DNA of 64,000 nt from Bacteroidaceae bacterium (GTDB lineage: Bacteria; Bacteroidota; Bacteroidia; Bacteroidales; Bacteroidaceae): assembly GCA_017445925.1 (NCBI GenBank), contig JAFSRW010000064.1, positions 1-64,000 of the forward strand. Direction: 5' to 3'. Shown here piece after piece: positions 1-8,420 of the stretch. A model generated the notes under the pieces. That model did not search any database and was not told where the DNA came from. It was given only the letters and a program-made list of their open reading frames with translations. Each line of letters begins with the position of its first letter. The first letter of the stretch is position 1. A program made the position numbers and the translations under genes.

Positions 1-1106
1 ACCCACAGCACCCAATCGTCGATGTTGTCGGTGAGTTTTCTCGGGAAAGGCAAGGGGATGATGACGTCGGGCGGGATGCCAAGACCTTCGGTAGAGAAGT
101 CTTTCTCGAAGAAACCAGAATCAACGGTCGTGGCATAGAAAACGCCAAAGCGGCTGTTAGGCAATAGTTCCGTACGACAATTGCCCGTCAGTTCGCAACC
201 ATAAGTGTTTCCAAGGCCATACACTTTAGCGCGATTGCTGTACTTCTTGACATATTGGGCAAGGCTTTCTGCGGCGCTCGCTGTCATGATATCTACTAAA
301 ATAGCAGCCCGCTTGATACGTGCCGACGGCTGAGTGTTTAAACTGCCGTCTGTTTCCCATTGCTTCATAAACTTCTTTTTCGAAGCCTCACACTTTTCAA
401 TAAATTGACGATGCCATGTAGATGAAGGATTCTGCTCCAGAATCTCCTTCTTGTGGAGAAGATTTTTGGGGGTGTTGCGAAACCATATGCTTTCCGGCTT
501 ATAAGGGTGATCATAAAGGAGGTCGTAATAGCCTTTCCATACGTCATCGTATCCTCCGCCATTGCCGCGTACGTCGATAATGAGATTCACGCAGTCCGAT
601 GCCAGGAATTGCTCTAAGGCGTTTACCGTGCCGTCGTAGAAATCGGGATCGCACGACGGGACGCGGATGAGCCACGTAAGGGAATCCACTTTACAGGAAA
701 CAGGCCTCGGTTGATATTCATTCTCCTCGGTATCGGTCAGTAGCGTAGTGTCTTCCTTTGCCAATTTCTCCATGGCCATCTCTTGCGCAGCCATTTGGAA
801 CAACTCAGAATTCACCAGTGATATATGCTTGTCGAACTGGCTATAGAACCATAGGATATAATCCGTGGCCGTCCGTTCCAAGCTGGCCTCTCCTTTGCTT
901 AGTTTCTTGCGGAGCTGCTTCTTGAGGGCCTTGTATTCCCGCTTGTAGCCTTTCTGCATGATGGCATCGAAGGGGGCATAGTTCTGTTCCACGAAACTAG
1001 TCAGATAGTCGTAGTCCTCCAAGTCTTTCTTCAGGCTGTCGGGCGTGGCGGCAAAAGAGTATGATGCCGCTGCGGCGAGGATGAGTGATAGGATGCTTTT
1101 CTTCAT
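1..1106 (-). CDS. S41 family (tail-specific/C-terminal processing) peptidase, partial at the window edge
   Basis: The frame is open from the ATG at 1106 to the window edge, giving 368 codons without a stop, so the C-terminus is missing. Residues 1 to about 20 form a signal peptide (KKSILSLILAAAASYSFAA), so the product is exported. Around residue 174 is LIIDVRGNGGG, a typical S41 core strand. Around residue 270 is IMTASAAES, which carries the expected catalytic serine; it is followed by a YGLGNTYG turn. S41 peptidases cleave near substrate C-termini in the periplasm; the substrate cannot be told here. No PDZ domain is obvious between the N-terminal helical part and the core, which fits the short Bacteroidales S41 proteins. 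The next gene in the same direction upstream, TraB/GumN, ends 29 bp away, so the two may be cotranscribed. Confidence 0.85.
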   Translation of the reverse strand, partial: MKKSILSLILAAAASYSFAATPDSLKKDLEDYDYLTSFVEQNYAPFDAIMQKGYKREYKALKKQLRKKLSKGEASLERTATDYILWFYSQFDKHISLVNSELFQMAAQEMAMEKLAKEDTTLLTDTEENEYQPRPVSCKVDSLTWLIRVPSCDPDFYDGTVNALEQFLASDCVNLIIDVRGNGGGYDDVWKGYYDLLYDHPYKPESIWFRNTPKNLLHKKEILEQNPSSTWHRQFIEKCEASKKKFMKQWETDGSLNTQPSARIKRAAILVDIMTASAAESLAQYVKKYSNRAKVYGLGNTYGCELTGNCRTELLPNSRFGVFYATTVDSGFFEKDFSTEGLGIPPDVIIPLPFPRKLTDNIDDWVLW

Positions 1107-1135
1107 GTTTTCTTTTCTTTATTGTGACTTTGATT

Positions 1136-2110
1136 TCACTTCACTGGCTCTATGGTGTAGCCTTCGCGCCGCAGCATGGCAATCAGCGATGCCGGGCCCA
1201 TCAGGTGGCGGCAGCCGACGGCTATCATGCAGGTCTTCTCGGGGATATTCTTTTTGATGACGGGAATCCACGCTTCATTTCTGTCGTCAAAAATTTCTTT
1301 GTCATGAGAATTGTTCTTGCCTCCATAAATTTCAGGGTATTCTGCAATATGCTTTGCCACCTGACAAGTGTCGTTGCTTATATAGGCTTTGTATAATGCC
1401 TGAAGCTTTCGGCTTGTTGTGCCATTGGTGATGTCGCGTATTGCCCGATAAAGTGTGTCTGCCTGTTCCTTCATGGAGAGCGTGTCTATTCCCTTCATGT
1501 CTGTAAACATAGAAATAACATTTCCATCAATATCCTTCAATTCTTCCAAGCCTCCGGTTTCCTTACCTTGATTCACAGCCTCTTCATATAAAAGTACATC
1601 CATCGTTTTCGCCTTACGAGTCTCAAAGAATTGAGAGATGTCGATTCTGGAAAACCAATATCCGGGGGTTTTCTTCCAGTATTCCAGGTCTTTCATCTCG
1701 ATGGCCAGATATTTGTCGACTATTTTGAAATGGGCGATACTGTCGTAAAGCGTCCTGAAATCCACTCCTTCCGGCATCATATATTCAGGACCGGGGTTGT
1801 AGCAGAACTCGCCAATCTGTTTCCGAAACTTATTCATGGCAGCAGTATCAGTGTGCCCCAAATCCGTCTCGTTAAATATCATTTTCGTTTTGTCGAAAGC
1901 TTTCTTGAAGCTGGGAAAGCTGAACACTTCCTCCTTTGTGAATCTGTGCCCTTCGCCGTGGCAGGTACCGAAGAGATACGACTTCTGCTTGAGGCCGTTG
2001 CCGCTAATCTCCCACAGCCAGCCACGGTTGTTATTTGCATCGGAATTCTTTTGTGCCGTTGCGCTAATTGTTACGAGTGCAAGCAATGCGCTGAAGAGAA
2101 ACTTTTTCAT
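1136..2110 (-). CDS. TraB/GumN family protein, secreted
   Basis: This 324-residue protein starts with a signal peptide (FLFSALLALVTISATAQ). Two family signatures are visible: YLFGTCHGEGH at residues 45-55, close to the start of the mature protein, and IAVGCRHLMGP near residue 297, close to the C-terminus. TraB/GumN (Tiki-like) proteins are proposed metallohydrolases with paired Gly-x-x-His motifs; the substrate is not known for bacterial members. The ATG at 2110 is supported by the signal peptide directly after it. A TAACTTTG -7 box on the minus strand at 2153-2160 would give a leader of about 40 nt. The S41 peptidase follows 29 bp downstream. Confidence 0.85.
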   Translation of the reverse strand: MKKFLFSALLALVTISATAQKNSDANNNRGWLWEISGNGLKQKSYLFGTCHGEGHRFTKEEVFSFPSFKKAFDKTKMIFNETDLGHTDTAAMNKFRKQIGEFCYNPGPEYMMPEGVDFRTLYDSIAHFKIVDKYLAIEMKDLEYWKKTPGYWFSRIDISQFFETRKAKTMDVLLYEEAVNQGKETGGLEELKDIDGNVISMFTDMKGIDTLSMKEQADTLYRAIRDITNGTTSRKLQALYKAYISNDTCQVAKHIAEYPEIYGGKNNSHDKEIFDDRNEAWIPVIKKNIPEKTCMIAVGCRHLMGPASLIAMLRREGYTIEPVK

Positions 2111-2152
2111 TGTCTGTGTTGTTGTTTGGTGTGCAATTATCTAATTGCGCTT

Positions 2153-2160
2153 CAAAGTTA
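2153..2160 (-). promoter_or_regulatory. -7 box TAACTTTG before the TraB/GumN gene
   Basis: The minus strand reads TAACTTTG, an exact match to the Bacteroidota TAnnTTTG box, 43 bp before the start codon. I find no matching TTG at the usual 19-20 bp distance, so this is a weaker call than the other promoters. Confidence 0.4.
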
Positions 2161-2170
2161 CAAACATTTT

Positions 2171-2213
2171 CAGATAATCCCCTCTGCTTTCGGCAGAAAA
2201 AGTGAAATGAAAA
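2171..2213. repeat. Dispersed intergenic repeat, first copy (partial)
   Basis: The string ATAATCCCCTCTGCTTTCGG followed by an AAAAAGTGAAA tract occurs here and again at about 3066-3107. The second copy runs straight into the hairpin at 3099-3137; here the matching hairpin lies about 50 bp further on, at 2261-2288. Confidence 0.6.
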
Positions 2214-2260
2214 GCTTATTTCTCCCAAATTTTTGTTCCATCTAATGGTTCTGTTAGTAC

Positions 2261-2288
2261 AAAAAACGGATAGTGTTACCTATCCGCT
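2261..2288 (-). terminator. Rho-independent terminator after the PIN gene
   Basis: Read on the minus strand, CGGATAG and CTATCCG pair around a six-base loop (GTAACA) and are followed by TTTTTT. It lies 23 bp past the stop of the PIN toxin gene. The stem is related to the hairpins at 3099-3137 and 48711-48750. Confidence 0.7.
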
Positions 2289-2310
2289 ATATGCTTTTAC
2301 CTTATTATTA

Positions 2311-2721
2311 TTATTTAAGCATCGTGGCTTTGAAGTCAGCAAGTTTTAGGATTTTTGTATGGCCGTGCTGATTGAGGTCTGTAAGGTCTGCATCTCCGCT
2401 GACAATATAGTCGGCATCAATGGTATCTGCTAAAGCAAGGAGGTAGAGATCCTTTGGGTCTCGGATGGCAGAGTGAGCCACTTCTACCTTAATGTCAGAA
2501 AACTTGCAAAAAGCATGAATAATCGTCAGCATGTCCTCTAAATCTGTTTGATTAATGTACTTGCGAATTTTGTTGCGGCAGGCTACGTCGCGGATTTCCT
2601 CAATAAGACACGGGAAGACTTAGACTTCAAAACGCACATCTGTCAGCATTCGACGTACAAGTTGCGTCTGATGACCAATTAGGAAAGAAATCCACAGATT
2701 GGTATCAATGATGACCTTCAT
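2311..2721 (-). pseudogene. PIN-domain toxin with in-frame premature stop
   Basis: From the ATG at 2721 the frame reads MKVIIDTNLWISFLIG, the usual PIN start with the first acidic residue (Asp6). It then meets TAA at codon 34 (2620-2622) after RRMLTDVRFEV, and continues in the same frame through LIEEIRDVACRNKIRKYI and RDPKDLYLLALADTIDADYI to a stop at 2311. The full frame of 137 codons is the normal length for this family (COG1569-like putative toxins). The central stop is a single nonsense change, not a frameshift, so the gene is broken, is read through, or contains a sequencing error. A 73-residue remnant from the internal ATG at 2532 would lack Asp6 and is unlikely to be an active nuclease. 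The intact antitoxin gene ends 3 bp before this start. Confidence 0.8.
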
Positions 2722-2724
2722 ACT

Positions 2725-2934
2725 CTACTTGTCGTATCTTACGGCTTTCACTTCTTCCATGATTTCCTCTTCGCTGAGCGTTGGTTCGGCGGGACGACTG
2801 CTAATGAAGCGGTCCAACATCTGCTCACGGGTCTCAATCTTCCAACCAAACTTGCGAATGAGTTCGCGGAAAAGCGACCAATCTACGGCTGGAACATTTA
2901 CATAAACGCCTTGCATAGTTGCACTATTTGTCAT
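2725..2934 (-). CDS. Antitoxin partner of the PIN toxin
   Basis: This 69-residue protein precedes the PIN gene with a 3-bp gap, the usual antitoxin-toxin order. It is acidic at the C-terminus (EPTLSEEEIMEEVKAVRYDK), the part that normally blocks the toxin. The VYVNVPAVDWSLFRELIRKFGW segment is typical of small antitoxins found beside COG1569-like PIN proteins in Bacteroidales. An internal ATG (MQGVYVNVP) is an alternative start seven codons in. A good promoter (2964-2993) lies just upstream. Autoregulation by the complex is expected for the class but not seen directly. Confidence 0.7.
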   Translation of the reverse strand: MTNSATMQGVYVNVPAVDWSLFRELIRKFGWKIETREQMLDRFISSRPAEPTLSEEEIMEEVKAVRYDK

Positions 2935-2963
2935 AATAATAAAAATTGAAACATTTACGGCTG

Positions 2964-2993
2964 CAAAGTTACGATTAAGCGAGAGAAAAGCAA
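2964..2993 (-). promoter_or_regulatory. Promoter of the toxin-antitoxin operon
   Basis: On the minus strand a TTTTG (2989-2993) is followed after 19 bp by TAACTTTG (2964-2971), an exact fit to the Bacteroidota housekeeping promoter. The start codon is 30 bp downstream. Confidence 0.65.
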
Positions 2994-3098
2994 AAGAAAA
3001 GCTTGTTTTTCTTTTCTTTTCCGAGCGAAAGTAAGTTCGGCAAAGCCAAAGTTACATCTTTTTCTGGATAATCCCCTCTGCTTTCGGGGGAAAAAGTG

Positions 3099-3137
3099 AA
3101 AAGAAAAGCGGATAGTGCAGAAAATGCGCTACCCGCT
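3099..3137 (-). terminator. Terminator after the PHP gene, part of a dispersed repeat
   Basis: On the minus strand AGCGGGTAG pairs with CTATCCGCT (one G-T wobble), followed by TTTTCTTTTC. The same sequence with small changes forms the hairpin at 48711-48750, and the stem recurs at 2261-2288. Confidence 0.6.
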
Positions 3138-3144
3138 ATGGTCT

Positions 3145-3172
3145 AACTGTCACCTGTCTACTGTCTACTGTC
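3145..3172. repeat. Tandem heptamer repeat, unit TACTGTC x4
   Basis: Four 7-bp units (AACTGTC, ACCTGTC, TACTGTC, TACTGTC) end 6 bp from the stop codon of the PHP gene. Confidence 0.7.
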
Positions 3173-3178
3173 AACTAA

Positions 3179-3889
3179 CTAAATGCCGAGATAATCCAGG
3201 AATGCCTGGGGCTTATCGTTTAGGATGAGGGACTCGGGGAACTCGGTTTTAGCAAGAAGAGGCCAGATGAAGCGGTAGTCGGCAATATCGAAGGAGATAT
3301 GGGCATCACTACTGAGGATGACGGGAACTTCGTACTGCTTACACAGACGCAGGATTTCCAGATTGTTCACTTCGGCGGCTTCTTTGTTGCGAACGGGATT
3401 CAGGCTGCTGTTGTTAATCTCCAACAGAGTTTTGGATTCCTTTGATGCCAGGACGAGGGGTTCGAAAAGAAGGTCTGCCGTTCCGTCACCTGGATGACTG
3501 ATAATATGTGTCCAGGGGTTGCGGATGGCAGCCTCCACACCAGCCGTATTCTCTTCCTTAGTTCCGCCCTCCCAACAGAGTGAATGCACACCGGCAATGC
3601 GGATGTCCATCTTGCGGTAGTAGTACTCGCTCAAGTCGAGGGTTCCATGGGTGTCCAGAATATTCAACTCGCCGCCTAAGAGCAGGCGTACGCCGTACAT
3701 CTGGCGGGGGACAACATGCAGGTTGCGGAAATAAATCGGGTCGCAAGTCCCGGGAATGCCGGGCGCGTGCTCCGTGATACCCAGAATCTGCAAACCGCGG
3801 TTGGCTGCCTCGTGCGCCATCTCCTGAATGGTGCTGTAGGCGTGTCCGCTGGCTACGGTATGGGTATGTACATCAAGTAAAGGCTTCAT
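3179..3889 (-). CDS. PHP-domain phosphoesterase (YcdX/histidinol-phosphatase-like)
   Basis: The protein begins MKPLLDVHTHTVASGHAYST; Asp6-x-His8-x-His10 is the first metal motif of the PHP family. Further metal ligands are visible in GITEHAPGIPG, GGELNILD, IRIAGVHS, IISHPGD and ILSSDAHISFDIAD, the standard PHP series. At 236 residues it matches YcdX-type stand-alone phosphatases, which use three metal ions. The substrate cannot be told; histidinol phosphate is only one option, and no his genes are nearby. The ATG at 3889 is chosen because it places the DxHxH motif at the very N-terminus. The RluA-like gene ends only 12 bp upstream, so the two are probably cotranscribed. Confidence 0.85.
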   Translation of the reverse strand: MKPLLDVHTHTVASGHAYSTIQEMAHEAANRGLQILGITEHAPGIPGTCDPIYFRNLHVVPRQMYGVRLLLGGELNILDTHGTLDLSEYYYRKMDIRIAGVHSLCWEGGTKEENTAGVEAAIRNPWTHIISHPGDGTADLLFEPLVLASKESKTLLEINNSSLNPVRNKEAAEVNNLEILRLCKQYEVPVILSSDAHISFDIADYRFIWPLLAKTEFPESLILNDKPQAFLDYLGI

Positions 3890-3901
3890 ATAATTCAAAA
3901 T

Positions 3902-5551
3902 TTAGACCCCCTCTAACTCCTTCTTTATGGGGAGAACACAGGTTTGGAAAGGATCTTCTGTTAACGTAAATTCTTTGTCGTTTATTACTAACTGATAGGC
4001 CTGAAGACAAAGGTGGTCCGAGGGAGAACCATACAAGCGGTCGCCAACGATAGGATTGTTCAAACCATCGGGATGCGCACAATGCACACGCAGCTGATGG
4101 GTGCGGCCCGTCTGAGGTTGCAGCTCTACCAATGCGTGGTTACCTACATTCTCCAATACCTTATAATATGTTATCGCCGTCTTGCCGTGCTGATAATCTA
4201 CCATCTGTCGGGGGCGATCCATAATATCCGGTCTAAGCGGCAGACGTATTTCGCCTTGCTGGCCAACAGGCATTTCTCTTTCCAAAAGAGCCCGATAGGT
4301 TTTCCTGATTCTATGATAACGGAAATCCTCTTGTAACTTGTGGTACATATCATCGGTAAGGGCTATCACCATCAATCCACAGGTATCCATATCCAGACGG
4401 TGAACAATCATAGGGCCTGTAGCCTGCGGGAACATCTCCCTGACGATACGCTGCACATTAGGCAAATCATCCTTTCCAGGAACCGAAAGCATTCCGTGTG
4501 GCTTTACCACTACGGCCATCTCCTCATCCCGATAAACGGTTTCCAATGTCAGGTCTTTCTTAGACAGCAACGGGTTTTCCTCTACAAGCAAGCCCTGCAG
4601 CATGTGACCCAGGATGGGCTTGCATCTGCTGTTACAGGCGGGATAGAAATATCCTTCCTTCCTTAACTCATCGCGCGGCGAATCGCCCACCCAGAATTCA
4701 GCCATACAAAGCGGTTGCAGACCTTCCTTGTATGCTGCCTGAAGCAAACGCGGGGCACAGCACTCACCGGCACCACTGGGAGGTGTGGATGCGAAGAGCT
4801 CTGTCAGGTTCTTGCTCTCGCCCTTAGCGTTCAAGAAAGAGAATTGCCGAAACAGCCATTGCTGCAAGGCAATACTGCGGTTGTGCCGTTCCTGTTGTAA
4901 CTCCCCTATCTGCTGCTCAAGCGCACGAAAAGAAGCCTCATCTGCATCTATCCTTTGTTTCCATTCCTGCTGCAAACGTTTGAATTGTGCTTTCTGGAAC
5001 TGGCTCTGCCGAATCATCTCCGGCTCCCGGACTGCAAGTTCTTCTGCTGAGAGTTCAGAGCGTAACCTATGGCGTTCCTCCTTACTCCTCAGCATCTCCG
5101 AACGATAGTCGTCCAAATCCCTTTGCATCTGCTCACGTAGCGGGCTCTCCTTTATCCGAACCTGCAAAGAAGCTATCTTAGCATTGATAGATGATATCAC
5201 CGCTTGCTCCTGTTGGAAATGACAACCGGGCTCCATCAGATCGAATACCGGAGGGACAAAGTACTGGTGACAAGTTTTTCCGTCCAATGTTCCTGAGAAA
5301 GCGGCCAGAAAGCCCAAATGCCCTCCACCCAAAGGGGGGAGTCGGAGGGGGGCTACAATTAACACACCGAACATCTTGCCTTCCTTCAGTTCAGCAGCCC
5401 ATTGTGACTGAGTTTTCAGATAAGCCTGCACTTCCTGAGCCGCCATCATACACAAAGGATGAGGCTGATAGCAGAAAGGATATGTAAAGCGCTCGGGCAG
5501 AGCCCCCTCCCATCCTCCCCCGAGGGGGAGGGGATGAATTGCTACAGCCAT
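3902..5551 (-). CDS. RluA-family RNA pseudouridine synthase with long N-terminal extension
   Basis: The last 220 residues form the catalytic domain: VVVKPHGMLSVPGK, then MIVHRLDMDTCGLMV with the catalytic Asp in HRLDxxTSG-like context, and LQPQTGRTHQLRVHCAHP. The enzyme isomerises uridine in rRNA or tRNA; the target is not known. The N-terminal 300 residues contain ERFTYPFCYQPHPLC and a long coiled coil (about residues 115-250) rich in Glu, Gln and Arg. This is the extended architecture seen in Bacteroidales, not the E. coli type with an S4 domain. Two palindromic elements are in frame, giving HPLPLGGGWEGAL (about residues 6-17) and LRLPPLGGG (about 66-77). The start overlaps the stop of the WbqC-like gene by 10 bp. 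Confidence 0.85.
   Translation of the reverse strand: MAVAIHPLPLGGGWEGALPERFTYPFCYQPHPLCMMAAQEVQAYLKTQSQWAAELKEGKMFGVLIVAPLRLPPLGGGHLGFLAAFSGTLDGKTCHQYFVPPVFDLMEPGCHFQQEQAVISSINAKIASLQVRIKESPLREQMQRDLDDYRSEMLRSKEERHRLRSELSAEELAVREPEMIRQSQFQKAQFKRLQQEWKQRIDADEASFRALEQQIGELQQERHNRSIALQQWLFRQFSFLNAKGESKNLTELFASTPPSGAGECCAPRLLQAAYKEGLQPLCMAEFWVGDSPRDELRKEGYFYPACNSRCKPILGHMLQGLLVEENPLLSKKDLTLETVYRDEEMAVVVKPHGMLSVPGKDDLPNVQRIVREMFPQATGPMIVHRLDMDTCGLMVIALTDDMYHKLQEDFRYHRIRKTYRALLEREMPVGQQGEIRLPLRPDIMDRPRQMVDYQHGKTAITYYKVLENVGNHALVELQPQTGRTHQLRVHCAHPDGLNNPIVGDRLYGSPSDHLCLQAYQLVINDKEFTLTEDPFQTCVLPIKKELEGV
5320..5353 (-). repeat. Palindromic GC-rich element inside the RluA-family gene (copy 1)
   Basis: The plus strand reads GCCCTCCACCCAAAGGGGGG then AGTCGGAGGGGGGCT. 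On the coding strand it gives the residues around LRLPPLGGG. It has the same architecture as the copies at 35692-35722 and 38964-38993 and faces the opposite way to the copy at 5501-5534. Confidence 0.75.
5501..5534 (+). repeat. Palindromic GC-rich element at the N-terminus of the RluA-family gene (copy 2)
   Basis: It reads AGCCCCCTCCCATCCTCCCC then CGAGGGGGAGGGGA. It encodes HPLPLGGGWEGA just ahead of the conserved ERFTYPFCY segment, so it has lengthened the extreme N-terminus without breaking the frame. Confidence 0.75.
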
Positions 5552-6093
5552 AACATACCCTCCGGACCCATGTTAAAAAGTAAATCCACAATGCTTAAAT
5601 CCTGCAGGAAGCCGTGCTTGCGGGCAAAAACCTGATAATAAGGTTTCTCTACTTGGGGAAATACGGGTTGTTCGCCTGCATAAGCGGTAGTGCGGGAAAT
5701 GGGAGTGTCGATATCTATAAGGGAACAGACGAGGCGAAGCAGGTCCTCGTTGAAATCAGCCAGAAAATCCCACTTCTTCTCGTAGAAGGGCGCGAAGTCA
5801 TCGGCGTAGTACTCAAAGAAGGGACTCTGCCGGTAGCTGCTCTGCAAGGCGTTCCAATGCAGATGCCGCCAGTTCCCGTGGTCGCTGATACGGATATCGC
5901 GCATCAGGGCATGAGGCGCAGGCTTTTCTACGGGGATACTAAGCGCAAGGGCACCTTGTGGGCTGTCTATCAGGCAACGGTTGCGGAAGGTCTGCTTGCG
6001 GTAATGGTCGTTTACCTCAAGCTGCGCCTCATCGGCCCTAAAGAGTGCCGAATAATGCGATACCGGAGCCAGATAGCAACAAGGCAATATCAT
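5542..6093 (-). CDS. WbqC-like family protein
   Basis: This 183-residue protein starts MILPCCYLAPVSHYSALF, and contains HYRKQTFRNRC and LSIPVEKP followed by HWNALQSSYRQSPFFEYY. This pattern is shared by the WbqC-like family, whose founding member is in an O-antigen cluster. The biochemical role is unsettled. There is no signal peptide or membrane segment. It lies in a minus-strand run dapB-lepB-wbqC-rluA-PHP: lepB ends 50 bp upstream with a palindromic element between, and its stop codon overlaps the RluA start. In many Bacteroidales it is also found next to lepB and dapB, which supports the family call. Confidence 0.75.
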   Translation of the reverse strand: MILPCCYLAPVSHYSALFRADEAQLEVNDHYRKQTFRNRCLIDSPQGALALSIPVEKPAPHALMRDIRISDHGNWRHLHWNALQSSYRQSPFFEYYADDFAPFYEKKWDFLADFNEDLLRLVCSLIDIDTPISRTTAYAGEQPVFPQVEKPYYQVFARKHGFLQDLSIVDLLFNMGPEGMLWL

Positions 6094-6104
6094 TAGACTT
6101 TAGT

Positions 6105-6142
6105 TCCCCTCCCCATAAAGGGGGAGGGTTAGGAAGAGGGTC
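6105..6142. repeat. Palindromic GC-rich element between lepB and the WbqC-like gene
   Basis: CCCCTCCCCATAAAGGGGGA with the tail GGGTTAGGAAGAGGGTC. The inner hairpin CTCCCC-ATAAA-GGGGAG belongs to the family described at 38964-38993. It fills almost all of the 50-bp spacer. Confidence 0.75.
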
Positions 6143-6143
6143 C

Positions 6144-7604
6144 TTACTTAATATTATCCACCAAACGGAAGAGGCGGTTCCAACGGATGTGATGACCGCT
6201 GAGCCAAGTACGGTCGGCATCGGTGCTCAACCAAATGATAATGGGCTTGCCCACAATATGGTCCTCGGGCACAAACCCCCAGTACCTGCTGTCAGCCGAG
6301 CAGTGGCGGTTGTCGCCCTGCATCCAGTAGTAGTCCATCTTAAAGGTATATTCGTTGGTCTCCTCTCCATTGATAAGAATCTTACCATCCCGAACTTGCA
6401 GGTCGTTCCCCTCATACACACGGATGGGGCGCTCGTAAAGAGGCAGATTCTCCAGCGTAAGCTTAATCTTTTCGTCCTTCTTAGGAATCCAGATGGGACC
6501 GTAGTTGTCCTGTGTCCAACCCGTATGGGCATTCTGCGGATACAGCATCCCCGTTTCTTTATCCTCAACAGGTGTGATGCTATTCACGTAAACCGTCTGT
6601 TTCTCCAGAGCGGCCTTAGCTGCCTTGGTGAGGGGTATTGTGCCAAATTGGTACAAATCGTCCACATCCTCCTTGCTCAGACCTAAATCGTGGCACAAAT
6701 CCTCTGGCAGATAATTGTTCTTGAGATCTACGTGATACTTGAACTGCACATTCTCGGCATCGGGATTTACCTTTCCATCCAGATACATCACCTTGTCCTT
6801 AATCTGCAACGTCTGTCCGGGCAGACCCACACAGCGCTTCACGTAGTTCTCGCGACGGTCAACGGGGCGGACATCCACCTCGCCAAACTGACCAGGATTG
6901 GCCTTGATATATGACCTACCCATATCGTAAACCATCTGATAGTATCGGTGCTGATCCTGCGTGTTCAGACTGTCGAGGATGGGAACGGGCATCTCCACCT
7001 GCTGCTTGTAGGCATCAAAACCTACCAGGTAACACAGGGTATAATAACCGTATTGATTCTGCAGTACGGGATTGGTAACAATGGTGTCGCCTGCGGGATA
7101 GTTGAAGACCACAATATCGTTCAACTGGATGGGCTTGGGGCTGACGCGCTTGTATTCCCACTGAGGCCACTCGATGTAGCTCTTACCCAACCCAAAGGGT
7201 AAAGTATGCTGGCAGAGAGGCATGTGCAAGGGTGTCTGCGGTACGCGGGGGCCGTAGCTCATCTTGCTGACCAACAGATAGTCGCCCACCAGAAGGCTCT
7301 TCTCCAACGAGCTGGAGGGGATTACGTAGTTCTGGAAGAAATATACGTTCACGAAATAGACAGCCACCAAAGCGAATACAATGGCATCTATCCAGCCCAT
7401 TACGGTTCGTACGACAGGATTCTCGGCCTTCTTCCACCACGTCCAGGGGATGAAACGGGTGATGTAAGCATCCAGGATAAATGGAACAAGGAACAGTCCC
7501 CACCAGGCATCTACCCAGTATAGGAACCAAATGTACAAACCACTGTATATGAGGGCGCGAGCCCAATCAGCCCAACGGGGGCCCTTAGTTTCTTTCTTCT
7601 TCAT
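6144..7604 (-). CDS. lepB: Signal peptidase I (S26), long Bacteroidales form
   Basis: Signal peptidase I removes signal peptides from exported proteins at the outer face of the inner membrane. Hydrophobic stretches are at residues 15-45 and 70-90. The serine motif is [16 protein letters not shown] (residues 94-109), with Ser99 aligning with the catalytic serine. The general-base lysine lies in [12 protein letters not shown] (about residue 255). The final box is [19 protein letters not shown]. At 486 residues it is much longer than E. coli LepB, with a large insertion between the serine and lysine boxes and another before the last box, which is normal for Bacteroidales. It starts 5 bp after dapB ends and is probably translated from the same mRNA. 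Confidence 0.95.
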   Translation of the reverse strand: MKKKETKGPRWADWARALIYSGLYIWFLYWVDAWWGLFLVPFILDAYITRFIPWTWWKKAENPVVRTVMGWIDAIVFALVAVYFVNVYFFQNYVIPSSSLEKSLLVGDYLLVSKMSYGPRVPQTPLHMPLCQHTLPFGLGKSYIEWPQWEYKRVSPKPIQLNDIVVFNYPAGDTIVTNPVLQNQYGYYTLCYLVGFDAYKQQVEMPVPILDSLNTQDQHRYYQMVYDMGRSYIKANPGQFGEVDVRPVDRRENYVKRCVGLPGQTLQIKDKVMYLDGKVNPDAENVQFKYHVDLKNNYLPEDLCHDLGLSKEDVDDLYQFGTIPLTKAAKAALEKQTVYVNSITPVEDKETGMLYPQNAHTGWTQDNYGPIWIPKKDEKIKLTLENLPLYERPIRVYEGNDLQVRDGKILINGEETNEYTFKMDYYWMQGDNRHCSADSRYWGFVPEDHIVGKPIIIWLSTDADRTWLSGHHIRWNRLFRLVDNIK

Positions 7605-7609
7605 CTCGG

Positions 7610-8326
7610 TTAAAACTGGAATAAGTCTTTCATCGTTAATAATCCCTCATGGCTGGCCGTATATTCGGCTGCCAGCACAGCACCCATGGCAAAACCGCGA
7701 CGGTTGTGCGCATCGTGGGTGATGGTAATCACGTCCTCGGGCGAGTCGTATGTGATGGTATGAATACCGGGAACTTCCTTCTGACGGATATCGTCGATAC
7801 GCAGCACCTCGGGCTTCGTCTCGTGCAGTCCCCAGCGCTCCTTGCGGTCCAGATTCTCTACAATCTGCTCAGCCAACGTGATAGCTGTACCCGACGGAGC
7901 ATCCAACTTATGCACGTGATGCGTCTCCACCATGTTCACATCGTACTGGGGGAACTGATTCATTATCTTTGCCAGATATTTGTTCACGGCACCAAAGATG
8001 GCCACACCTACGCTGAAGTTGCTGGCCCAAAAGAGCGTCTTGCCCTCCGTGGTACAGGCCTTCCGAACCTCGGCCTCGTGGTCCTTCATCCAACCGGTAC
8101 TGCCGCTTACCACCTTCACGCCTGCCTTCCAAGCCTTCAGGTAATTGTCGTATGCCGTCCAGGGGGTAGTGAATTCTATCGCCACATCGGCACTTGCGAA
8201 TGCCTCGGACTGGAACTCCTCCTGGTTATCAATGTCTATTACGCTAACTATCTCATGACCTCTCGAAAGGGCTATTTCCTCAATCATTCGGCCCATCTTA
8301 CCGTAACCAATTAATGCTATTTTCAT
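7610..8326 (-). CDS. dapB: 4-hydroxy-tetrahydrodipicolinate reductase
   Basis: DapB reduces 4-hydroxy-tetrahydrodipicolinate with NAD(P)H in the diaminopimelate/lysine pathway, which feeds peptidoglycan synthesis. The N-terminus [17 protein letters not shown] is the dinucleotide-binding loop. VVSGSTGW and [16 protein letters not shown] (around residue 140, with the catalytic His-His and Lys) are the family signatures. At 238 residues it is close to the usual length. It is the first gene of the minus-strand run leading to lepB; its promoter faces away from that of the DUF2851 gene. Confidence 0.95.
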   Translation of the reverse strand: MKIALIGYGKMGRMIEEIALSRGHEIVSVIDIDNQEEFQSEAFASADVAIEFTTPWTAYDNYLKAWKAGVKVVSGSTGWMKDHEAEVRKACTTEGKTLFWASNFSVGVAIFGAVNKYLAKIMNQFPQYDVNMVETHHVHKLDAPSGTAITLAEQIVENLDRKERWGLHETKPEVLRIDDIRQKEVPGIHTITYDSPEDVITITHDAHNRRGFAMGAVLAAEYTASHEGLLTMKDLFQF

Positions 8327-8348
8327 ACCTTTATTATATATTTCACGT

Positions 8349-8387
8349 GCAAAAGTACAGTTTTTACGTCGAAAAACACTACTTTTG
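8349..8387. promoter_or_regulatory. Divergent -7 boxes for dapB (minus) and the DUF2851 gene (plus)
   Basis: On the minus strand TACTTTTG occupies 8350-8357, 24 bp before the dapB start. On the plus strand TACTTTTG occupies 8380-8387, 34 bp before the DUF2851 start. Both match the Bacteroidota -7 box exactly; the upstream TTG parts are not clear. Confidence 0.5.
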
Positions 8388-8420
8388 TATATAAAATTAA
8401 GTTAATGCGGATTGTAACGT

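Noticed and set aside
2311-2532. Stand-alone 73-residue gene
   Set aside because: It is the C-terminal part of a PIN-domain gene whose N-terminal half is in the same frame upstream of one stop codon.
8342-8354. Second parS site (TTTCACGTGCAAA)
   Set aside because: Only the left half matches the consensus; the right half is the -7 box of dapB.
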